Shown piece after piece: positions 1-10,300 of a stretch of DNA of 34,175 bases. The number at the start of each line of letters is the position of its first letter. The first letter of the stretch is position 1. The DNA comes from a virus. The DNA lies in the IMG/VR virus record IMGVR_UViG_3300030117_000788, positions 1-34,175 of that record. One strand, 5' to 3'. The notes under the pieces were generated by a model, which had not been told where the DNA came from, ran no database searches, and was given only the letters and a program-made list of their open reading frames with translations. A program made the translations under genes and the position numbers.

Positions 1-662
1 CCAAACACCAAGGTATCGCCACATTGCATTACATAATACGAACCATCGTTTCCACCCCACTGGCTTCCAGCTAAACCGTCTCCGTACGTATCAAATATCG
101 TAAACCTTAAAACACCTGTAGGTAGGCAAACTGGAATATGTTGTGGTTGATAATCAGGAGCGTTTGGATATGGGCCTCCTGCTGCTATCAAATTACCCAT
201 TGTATCTGTTATTTCCCAACTAGTTTCACTAGTAAATTGATCTAAGTTTATATTCACCATAGCTGGTACACATTGACCAGGTGGTGGAGGTTGTGGCATG
301 CATTGTGGCACGGTTCTGTTATGTATCAGACCACTAGTAAAAGTACTAACGGGATAATCAACTACAGTATCACCACATATAGTAACGTAATACTCTCCAT
401 TTACAATACCATCTCCATAACTATCGTATATTACAAACGATATATTTTCTACGCTATCGATATATAAAGTATCTCTATGCATAAAGTTGGGTTGTGTATA
501 ATGACCATAGTCTACGTAATCTATAGTGTCGCCTTGATAAACAGAGTCGTATAATATCCATCTTGTTTCACTAGGATAACCATCTGTTTTAATATGTATA
601 ACAACTTCTTTTTGTGCAAAAGTTAATATAGGTAATAAAAGTAATATTAATATTTTTTTCAT
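1..662 (-). CDS. Secreted tandem-domain protein (partial, C-terminus beyond window)
   Basis: This open frame runs off the left edge, giving 220 residues and two bases of the next codon. Translated from the complement, it begins MKKILILLLLPILTFAQ, a clean Sec signal peptide with a likely signal peptidase I site after Ala16. The exported part has two related units, near residues 21-105 and 134-220. Each has an SET-x-W-x-(L/I)-x-D start, then an F-x-I-x-D-x-YGDG motif (residues 76-85 and 188-196), a YYV strand and a CGDT ending. They are joined by a Cys/Pro-rich linker (about 119-132). Such units are common in secreted and surface proteins of marine Bacteroidota, for example C-terminal to pappalysin-like proteases. 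Its start lies one base after the stop of the thioredoxin-like gene, so it belongs to the same transcript. A role outside the host cytoplasm (envelope, adhesion or superinfection exclusion) is inference. A virion fibre is less likely because of the signal peptide. Confidence 0.75.
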   Translation of the reverse strand, partial: MKKILILLLLPILTFAQKEVVIHIKTDGYPSETRWILYDSVYQGDTIDYVDYGHYTQPNFMHRDTLYIDSVENISFVIYDSYGDGIVNGEYYVTICGDTVVDYPVSTFTSGLIHNRTVPQCMPQPPPPGQCVPAMVNINLDQFTSETSWEITDTMGNLIAAGGPYPNAPDYQPQHIPVCLPTGVLRFTIFDTYGDGLAGSQWGGNDGSYYVMQCGDTLVF

Positions 663-663
663 T

Positions 664-1035
664 TTAAAAGTCACTCATTATTAATTCATCAACTTCTTCT
701 TGTACTTCTTTTCTTGTAGCAGACATAGTAAAACTAAGATCTGCTTGATAACGTTTTACTTCTTCACCGTTAAAAATTATAATTGTAGGTACTACAACTA
801 TATTATATTTCTTTTGCCAGTCGCCCTCGTCTATATTTATTCTTTTTACGCCGCAATCATTTAACTTGTTTAACCAGTCTACACTGTTAGCTTTGTTCCA
901 ACCAGCATTAAACTCAACTACGCACACATCTGTCTTACAAATATTTTGACCTTTAACTGTACCTGCTACCATCATAAATATTAATACTAGCATGTAAACT
1001 ACATATACGCTCCAAGGTGTTTTAGTTTCTTCCAT
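664..1035 (-). CDS. Membrane-anchored thioredoxin-fold protein lacking CxxC
   Basis: The product has 123 residues. An N-terminal hydrophobic helix (about 8-25) would anchor it in the inner membrane with the rest probably periplasmic. The remainder follows a thioredoxin pattern: a VVEF strand (39-42), the active-site turn after it, a strand with an acidic end (RINIDE), and VVPTIIIFNG with the cis-proline at Pro83, then a C-terminal helix. Where thioredoxins have WCxxC this protein has W46-N-K-A-N50, so it cannot do the usual dithiol exchange there. Cys33, Cys38 and Cys61 are present elsewhere. Its start overlaps the upstream stop by one base (TAATG), which points to coupled translation. It could be a partner-binding or chaperone-like thioredoxin relative. 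The fold call is fairly good; the function is unknown. Confidence 0.6.
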   Translation of the reverse strand: MEETKTPWSVYVVYMLVLIFMMVAGTVKGQNICKTDVCVVEFNAGWNKANSVDWLNKLNDCGVKRINIDEGDWQKKYNIVVVPTIIIFNGEEVKRYQADLSFTMSATRKEVQEEVDELIMSDF

Positions 1036-1313
1036 TATTCGTAAAGTTTTTCTTCTATTTTTTCAATAGACTTTTTAATTTCTTTAACGTCGTCTTGTGT
1101 AGTCATGATAGTTTGTCGTATCATTTGATCTTTCATGTCAAACTCCATACGTGTAACTTCAGGATCTGGTGGTGCTGGTAGCTCTTTTGCCTCAGCAATA
1201 TCAGCTTGTAATGTAAACCACATGCCCACAAGTGTAGCTATTAAAGCAGCTATACCACCTAGTGTTTTAATACTTATTTTAAAGCTAGTATCTTCATTTA
1301 ATTCTTTTGCCAT
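1035..1313 (-). CDS. Small one-helix membrane protein with coiled-coil tail
   Basis: This 92-residue protein has a short charged N-terminus, one hydrophobic segment (about 17-37, TLGGIAALIATLVGMWFTL), a Pro-rich turn (PAPPDPE), and a charged helix to the end with heptad-like spacing (VKEIKKSIEKIEEKL). That topology resembles BhlA/UviB-like small holins and some inner-membrane spanin subunits. I cannot separate these possibilities, and no catalytic motif is visible. It follows the giant gene after a 47-base AT-rich gap, starts with ATGGC, and its stop overlaps the next start. It heads a cassette of three envelope-directed genes, so a role in lysis or in envelope modification is an inference from position and topology only. 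Confidence 0.6.
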   Translation of the reverse strand: MAKELNEDTSFKISIKTLGGIAALIATLVGMWFTLQADIAEAKELPAPPDPEVTRMEFDMKDQMIRQTIMTTQDDVKEIKKSIEKIEEKLYE

Positions 1314-1360
1314 TTTTTAGTGTACTTTATTTTTATAAGATTACTTGTTTTTCGCTATTT
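1314..1360 (-). other. AT-rich gap between giant gene and envelope cassette
   Basis: This 47-base spacer is one of only six gaps of more than 25 bases inside the block. On the coding strand it reads as A-rich sequence with TATAAAAATAAAG about 20 bases before the ATG. It could hold a promoter for the three-gene envelope cassette. I see no convincing terminator stem and no match to the flavobacterial TAnnTTTG element, so the promoter idea is weak. Confidence 0.25.
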
Positions 1361-4300
1361 TTAATCGTGATAATAACATAAACCACTCTTAGCCTTGGTT
1401 TTCATTTTGCATCTCTCACCGTTAGATTTAATTTTACTACACTGAACTTCTACTGTACCTTGTTCTACTTTAGTATGTATGGTACAATAATTACCTGCTA
1501 CAGCTTCGTTTTTACACCTAGTTCCTCCTCTGCTTATTGCAATGCACCTACCGTCGTTTTTCTTTTTATTTTCTTCTTCTTTTAATTTGTTTTCTTCCTC
1601 TTTTATTTTTTTATCTTCAACTTTTTTTCTTTCTTGTTTTTCTTTTCTTTCTTTATCTTTTTTCTCTTTTATTTCTTCCTCAACGGCTATTATATCTTGG
1701 TCTTCAATACCTAAATCCCATGTGTTCCAACCTAATAATAGTGCTAGCCTTTCAGCCATTGTTATATCTTCTGTTATAGCGGCATCCACATTGTCTACTT
1801 TTTTAACTAACCTATCTAAAGGTATGTTAGTCAAACCAGAAATTACGTTGGCTAAAGCGCTATATACAGGGTTATCTATGTCTAACAGGCTCATTTCTTT
1901 TATTACATCTTCATTAAACTTTTCTGTTTGTATACCAGAGTATATTTTTCTAAGTTTAGAACCTACTGTTGGTGAAAAACCTACTAATTGCAACATTGTG
2001 TAAGTATGATCAGCTCCCCATTTTTTATCTTTTTGTTTTAAATATTCTCTTACAGTGTTTTTAATAGCTACAACTGCATTTCCTCCAAAACCTAAACCAC
2101 CAAGTACAGAATCAATCATACCATTTATAATTCTTTCTTGTTTATTAGACTCTTCTTCTTCGTCGTCTGCTCCTATAAGTGCTCCTAATGCAGCTTGTAA
2201 ACCGTTAAATATTAAGTTTTGTACCATACCGTAGTAAATTATTTTACTAAGGTTTGTTTTAAAATCACCTCTACCATTAGCAATATCTAACCATGCTTTT
2301 TTCATAAGCCTAGCATACTGCATAGGTGTGTTTTTAAATGCTAATATATACCTACCAAGTGGCGAAGCTTGTTGTTGAGATATTAAATCAGGTCTTGAAG
2401 ACTGCTGTGACTCTTCAGTTACTTCTTGAAAGTCTTTAAACGCTTTTGCCTCTGCCTCTTGTTGTGTTAAACCTTGTTTTAAATATGAGTTAACTCTGTT
2501 TCTATAAAACGTAGCACCACCACTAGCAATAGCAAAACTATCAGCTATTTGTGTAGGTAAAAATCCTTTTGTTAATAACCAGTTTAATGCTGCTTTAGCT
2601 TTGTTATCACTACCAGCTACAGCCGCTGCAAGCTCTGCTTCGTTAATACCTCTTTGGTTACCAGCACGCCTTTGTTTTAACATGTCAGAATTAAATATCA
2701 TACTAAAGTCCGCCCAAAATTGCCTTTGATTAGCAAATGCCATAGCAGCTTTTAATGGGTTGTTGTCTGACCAATTTATAAAGTTTACAGATGATATAGT
2801 TTGTAACAAAGCTGATCTCATGTTAAAGAACATGATAGCACCAACTGACTGATTAGCCCAGTTATTAAAAGCATTAACAAGTCTATTAGTACCTTGTTCT
2901 CTTTTTCTACCGTACTCCATACGATATAACATGTCTTCTAGCGCTTCTCTAAATCTTGTACCGTATATAGCCTCTAGTTTATTCATGTTTTCTCCAACAA
3001 GTCTATCGCCCTGCCACTCTCCAAACATTTTAGCTCTGTTTTGTTTAAACTCAGCTAAATGCATATCTCTAGTTATCTCATTGTTTAAAGTCTGTAAATC
3101 ACTTTGTATTGTTTCTGCTAACCAATATTCACTTGGTGGTGTGTAAGGCATAGGTTGATTAACTAAAGTGCTTAATTGATCTGCAAAAGCTTTTAACTCA
3201 GGGTCAGAATTTACAAAACTAACAAGCGCAGCCTTATCTCTTTGTGACAAACCAGGTATTTCAAAACCAGATTTGTTCCATAAATAAACTCTTACAGCAT
3301 TGTCAACTGTAAAATCAAGATTTTCAGCACCTTCAAAGTCTTTAATCTTTCTATTTAAATCTTTTTTAACGTCAGGAAAGGCTTTTAATAACTGTCTATA
3401 AGCATCTTGCACTTGTTGAGTAGATCTGTTTATATTTGTTATAGCTCTAGCAAAAGGATCTAATAATGTCTTTTTAAAGAAAGCCATGTGCTGTTCTCCT
3501 ATTCTACCCTTACCAACTAATCTATAAAGTAAACCTTTAAAGTCTTCAGCAGAAGGTGGTACAAAGAAAGACCATTTACCTTTTTTACTACCTCTAACTT
3601 TTGCTTGAGCCTCAGAATATCTTTTTTCTGCTTGCTCGCCCGTAGTTTGTTCTATTATTCTGTTTAAATCTAGCTGATCAGACGTTTGTGACTCTATAGT
3701 TCTACTAAACTCTGGAGATATATCTCTACTAAAATTAATTCTAGCCTGTACAGAACTACCTTTTATATCTAACTGATCTAACATATTAGCTACAGCCTCT
3801 ACGTTAGGTAAAGCATCGTCAACAAAATATATATCGTTATAGCCCTCAGAAAACTTTTCCGCTATCCACATAGCTTTTGCCTCTCCAGTACTATTACCTA
3901 AACCAGTAATATTTTCTAAAGGCATGTCTATACCTTGTGTTTCTAACCAAGCTTTAATAGCTGGTGCTGCTTCTGCCGGTCTAGCTGTAAGTATGTAATT
4001 ATTTTCAATACCATACTTAGCTATTCTGTTTCTAAACTTTTGCATTAACGGTCCTTCAACACCACCTTTAACATTTATAAAGTCGCTAAAATCAAAATCA
4101 TAACCTTCAGCCGCATATCTAGGCCCGTCTAAAGGCCAATTACCAGAACTAATTTCTACAACATCATTACCTTTAGTTGCTATAATAGTATTTTCACCTT
4201 TATCGATTAACGTTTCGTCAAAGTCAAAAGCTGACATACCTCTTGACGGTGTGTCCTCATTAATTGTTCTACTAAGTTGAACAGCTTTAGTTATAATTTT

Positions 4301-7300
4301 ATCGTCTTTAGCTTGAGCATCAGTTAGTCTTCTTATGTTTTCTACAATTGCAGACACATCTTCTATTTTAGTTAAATAAGGAGCAAGCTTTAAACCGTCT
4401 ACATGGAATATGTTTGAAGACTTACCTCTACCAAACTTAGTCATTCTCATTGGTCCTTCGTAACTAGTTTTATTGTCCACAAGCTTTGCCCCTATTTTTA
4501 TTTTAGCATCAAAATATTTATCTGCTAAATATTTAGGAACCCAAGCTGACCTATGGTCGTGACCTAAAATTTGTAAATCTACAGACTTTCCATTTGAAAA
4601 CACATAAGAAGTTCTTTCGGCGTGTGTAGTAGCAGATGCTCCGACATGCTCATTTTTCCAATTCAAATCATTTATTGTAGCAACTTCAACCGCTGCTTTT
4701 TTAGAACCAGCAAGTTTAATTTCTTTTTCGGTAACAGTGTTAGAGTTAACATCATATCTTTCTTGCCACTCACCTACTTTTTTCCATGCTGCAATGTAAT
4801 CGTTCCACGCGTTACTAGAATAATAATCAACGTTAGATTGTTCTTTTCCTTTTTTAGGTTTTTTAAGTAATTTTATTTTACCTTTTTTGTTCTTAACAAG
4901 AGGTACTTGTTGCTCATTAGTTAAGTACATATATTCAAAAGTACTTAAAGACCTAGTACCTTCAATTATGTTTGTTTGTATTTGACCGTTAAAATAAACA
5001 AAATGAGGTGATATAATTTTGCTATCATTATAAGCTTGTTTCATTTTTAACGAAATGTATTTCATAGCGTTTTCGTTAGCTTTATTTATTTCTTGTAACC
5101 TAGATCTATACTCTTTTAGCTTAGCTTCTTTTGCTTCTAAATTAGGTTGAGTAGAAATATCATTAAGCATATTAGCAACCTCGCTAGAATTTATCATTTT
5201 AATAGACTGACCTATAATATTAGGGTCTAGTCCATTTTCTATCATAAATTGTTCTTCAGCTTGTATTTGTTCTTGTGTAAAAACTCTATTTTTAATTTGT
5301 TCTAGTTGACTTTCGTATAAATTTGGATTTATAGTTTTTCCAATTTTAAAACCTAATAAAAATTTCAATGTTTGAAAATCAAAACTAGGGTGAAATGTAA
5401 GGCCAAAAGCAACAGCTTCTTCAACATACTTTTCTTGATACTCTCCTATTTTATTAGGCCTTTTAGTGTCAAAAAGTTTTGGACCTATATAAGACTTGCC
5501 CTTAAAGTTATTTTTCAAAAACTCTTTAGGCGTGTATTTATCTAACATAATAGAAGGTACATAGTTTAATCCTTGTCCTAAGTTAGGATTTGGATTTATA
5601 AACATATCTTCAACAACACCTATAAACACAGGGTCTAACTCTTTTAAAAAGTCATAAGACTTTCTATCTGTATGATACATTCTTATAGCTTCACTAACTC
5701 TTTGAGCTTCTAGAGTAGCAAAACCAGGTTCTATATTATTAGTTTCTGGATTAACATCTCCTTGCGCTATATCTCTAGAGTATACCATAACAGATTTACC
5801 GTTAGCTATTCTATTTATAACTTCTGGATCTGCACCGTTGTCAAACAATGTTTTTCTAACTTGTTGGTTAGTCATTGTTTTACCGAACTGATCTACTAGA
5901 GCTTTTACTCTTTGGCTAACATTACTTTCTTTACCAACTATATTTACTTCTCCGGTAGGTGTGATACCAAACACTTCTAAGAAATTATTAGGCCTTGAAG
6001 CTTTTTTACGTTGTGGAGTTAAATTTCCAGTTCTTTTTCCCTTGTCATAAAAAGGCTCTAATAAAACTTTTTGAACACCTGTTGCTGTCGTAGGTCTTCC
6101 TTTTTCGTTAGTCATAAAACCTTGTGGCATACCTGCCCAAAGCGTTTCTTTATGTTTACTTACAAACATTTGTAACGCTTTTATATCTTGTTGGTTAAGA
6201 TTGTCGTTATTTTTTATTTTTTTGACTATAGAATCTAGTATAGATGTTCCTAATAATTTTTGCATTTTTGGTCTTCGCCAAACAGGGCTACCATCATCTA
6301 CATAAACAGCGTTAGGATCAAACATCATAATACTTACCGTACCTCTAACATCTAAATCTTTTAAAGTTTTATACGTTTTGCCTTCGTATATTTTAGGGTT
6401 TTGATTTACCTGGTTTGTTATGTTTTGATTGTAATTATTAATACGATTTATTTTACCTTTGTTTGTAGGGTCTTCATTAATAATTCTATCACTTATTATT
6501 ATTCTACCTGATTTAATTTGACTTTCAGTTCTTTGTTGAGACTCTTGGGCCTCCATTTGTGACACCTCGTTCATGGCATCGTCCATAGCTTTTTTAAAAC
6601 CCTTGTCTTTAGTTAACTCTTTAAATACTTCATAAGCTCTAACTTTAAACCATCTATTAATATAACCAGACAATGGAGCTACTTTTAAACCAGCTTCTTC
6701 TTGCTTAGCAACATACGCAGGATAATCTTTTACTAAACCAAGAACGTTTCTAGATTTTGTATCAGGATCACCAGGGTCATAAGTTAATTGAGCTATCATA
6801 TCGTCCCTGTATATATCAAACAAGTCTTTAACTTGTCCAGGCGCGTTGTTTTTAGCAATGTTAATTCTTTTTACCGCCATGCCACCATAAGACTCTGCTA
6901 TAGCAAAAGCTTTTTCATCAAGAGTTAAGTTAGGATCACTATAAATTTCGTTTGTTTTTGCAGCTAAATCTGTTCGTTCTTGCTGTGTAAAATCTTTTTC
7001 AAAATCTTGTTCAGCTCTAGAATAAGGAGTTAAAGACTCATCTTCTTCCATTGCTATATCACCATAAAAATCTTTACTTTGTACAGCTCGTTCAATTAAT
7101 TTTTCATCAAAATTATTTTGTATAGCTTGCCTGTTAAACTCTCTCATAAAGTCTAACACTTGTTGAGGTGTATCTAAATTACCATCTAGTATACTACCTA
7201 AACTTTCGTTTGTTTCTTGTACAAAAAAGCTTTTAAAATAATCTCCAATTCTTTTTAACACACCTCTTGTGTCAGCCTCGTTTAATGGTATTCTTCTGTT

Positions 7301-10300
7301 TGGATCAGTTTCATTAACAACTAAATCGTGATAGTGGTTTATATACTCTTCGGCGTAAGCTTCAAACGGTAGTGGTTTGTTTCTATTTATTGAACCGTCT
7401 GGATTTTCCTCATGTTTATAACCTCTTATTTCAAGCTCGTTTTCTAATTTTCTTTTTTGATCTGGTGTTAATAAGTCTAAAAATCCTTTTATTAAATCTA
7501 CACCTTTTTGTGTTATTCTAACTTTATAACCATCTACAACTCTTACTGGACCGTTAAACGTTGAAAACAAAAGAATATGCAATAACTCGTGGGTTACAGC
7601 TGTAAATGACTTTTTATTTAAAGCAACAGTAGAATTAAGAACTATAACAGGTTCTATTTTACCAGTTTCAGGATTTCTTGTTTCAGCAATAAAAGCGTTT
7701 TGTCTGTGAGCTCCTCTAGGAATACCAGCGCCCTCTTGAGACTTTATAGTATCAGCGTTCCAAATAATTGTTTGTAAACCAGCTTCGTCTGTAATTTTCT
7801 TAACAGCATCTACTCTATCTTGAAACCTTTGTTGGTTAATATCCATGACAGCTTTATTTTGTCTGCCCTGCATTACCATACCTCCTGCAAATTTGTTATT
7901 TTGATAACCTCTATTTTGTAGGTCTAAATATTTTATTGCGTTTCTAAGATCGTTTAACTTGTTAACATCTACAGCGGCTTTATCTTGTTCTTGATCTAGC
8001 TCTTGTTGATACTGTTCAATTGTTTTACCTACGTTTTCTTTTTTAGAAATAAACTCTTCTGCTTCTATAGCGTCGTTAGATTTCATTAAAACTTCAGACT
8101 TATTAAATCTTTCAGAACCTGTTAAGTTTTCTATTTTATTAACTAAGTACTCAGTCATTTGAGTAGAAACCTTATTACCAATACGTATGTTTGGCCTATT
8201 GTTTACATTGTCAAAATAACCGTTTTGCTCTGCTTTGGTTATAGCATCTAAAAAAGATTTAGCTGAATTATATGACTTGCCGTTAAACTGAAATTTAGCA
8301 GCGTTTTCTCTTAGTTCATTTCTTTTTTTAAGATCTTTTGCTATTTCTTTCTTTAATTTTTTTCTTTGTTCAGAATTTCTTTCTGATCTTTTCCACTGTG
8401 CTTTTTTCTTTAAAATTTCAAGTTCTAAAAGATCTTGTTGTCTAGTTGTAACGCCTGTTGAAACTGAGTTAGCTACCTTTTGTAAATCTATTTTTATATT
8501 TTTTAAATCTTTTTCTAACTTAGTTTTTCTTTTAGGATCTTTTTCTTCGTTAATCTTTTTTATTAACTCTTCCTGTGTATACATAAGACTTAACATGTCA
8601 GTTCTTTCCGCTATTGTCATGTCGTTATACTCGTCTATGTCTATTTTATTTTTAATAGCAACGAAAGCGTCAAGGTCTCGCATTATGTTACTATAGTCTT
8701 TTGGATCTAAACCTCTTGTACCATCTGTAGTTCTAAATCTTTCTACTTCTTTAAGCATCTCTGATTTAAACTCGTCTAAGTTTTCTATAGCAGCTTGATA
8801 CATAGCAGCATTAGGTTTGTTGTTTCTAAAACCACGAGTTCTAATAAATCCAGCAGTTAATACAGATAATGGTGTCAATACGTTTAAAGCTTTATAATCT
8901 TCAGCTGTTGGTATATGGAAGTCTGTGTTGTTATTTTTGTTATAATAACCGTTCCACAACATGTTAGCGGTCTCTTGAAGATTTTCTTCTAGTAGTTCTT
9001 GTGGAACATTTTTTAAATTCTGATAAAATATATCCAACATTTTTTTACCATTATCAGCAAAACCCTTTAAGTTTGGGTTCCAGTTTCTCATGTTTCCAAA
9101 CCCAGGTGAATTTTTAAACTTATTCATACCTTTTATAAACCTAACGTCTGGGTTTATCATTTCAATGGCAGACTCTGTAACTGTTTTGTACATAGCGGAC
9201 CTTAATGCATCTTCGTAAGTAAAATCTTCATCAACTTGCAAAACACTTTCTTGAATATTCTTAGGTAGCATAATCATCATACCACCAGTAAACTGATTAC
9301 CTCTATTTACTAAATCTAATTTATCAGATATTTTACCTATTCTTCTTTTTATCGTAGAAGAAGTGCTCATAAACTTAGGAAGAGTCTTGTTAGTTAAATT
9401 TAAAGCCTGTCCAGTTTTAGATACTACTCTTCTAGTACCGCCTACAAGTGCTGTTTTTGTAGCTCCAAGCGCACCACCTGATTGAGTCATCAAATACATG
9501 TCTAAAACAATAGGCGCTACTTGAGAAGGAACAGCAGACCAATTTAAATCACCAGTTTCAGGGTCTATCATCTCACCGTTAGCCACAGCGTCAAAAGTAA
9601 GATTTTCAGCTATCATTGAATATTTATTCATTATTTGTGACTTTGTTTTAGGATCAGTGTCTGACCAAAGCTCTGGAACATAAGCTTCCATTAAACCAGC
9701 TACACCGCTAACTCCATTAACAAAAGTACTCCACAGCCCTTCTGCTATACTAGCTGACTGCCAACCTAAATGACCTCGTTCTGCTTTAATTAATCTTTCT
9801 TGCTCAGCAAGTCTTTCTCTATAATCTGCTCCAGCTATTCTACTTATAATGTCTGTGTCACGGGTTGTTAAGGTTGTAAAATTTTTACTAAGCGTAGCGG
9901 TTCTATTAATAAGACCTTTATAGTTGTTAGAAAGAATTTTAAAAGTTTCATCGTTAGCTATATTATTATAACTTTCTATATATGTGTCAGCAGCATTAGA
10001 ATAAGTGTTTATAGTTGTAATTAAATCGTTTAATTTATTTATATTTTCTTGACTATTTTTTACTGTGCCGTTATCAATATCATTTTTTAGTTTTTCGTAC
10101 TCTTCAACTAATGGTTTTGAAAGTTCATCTAGTTTAGCTACATTTTGAGAGTACTCATCTAGTAAGTTTAAATTATCAAAAACACCAGCTTGATCGTAAA
10201 TATCGACCTGCTCCATGTTTTTGCTGATTTTTTCATTTAGATAATTTGTTAAAACTTGAGATTTAAGTCTGTCTATAGTTCTAATACCTCCTAATCCTTC

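Noticed and set aside
273-467. Plus-strand 64-residue frame at the left edge
   Set aside because: It lies opposite the secreted-protein gene, whose signal peptide and repeated domains show that the minus strand is coding.
1537-2003. Plus-strand frames of 80 and 153 residues rich in Phe, Leu and Ser
   Set aside because: They are the reverse of the Lys/Glu-rich helix and adjacent C-terminal region of the giant protein and have low-complexity hydrophobic composition.
3740-4240. DFDET in the giant protein as the DxDxD motif of a crAss-like RNA polymerase
   Set aside because: The following Thr, Lys and Asp-Asp motifs are at HAD phosphatase spacing, and no second polymerase signature is seen.
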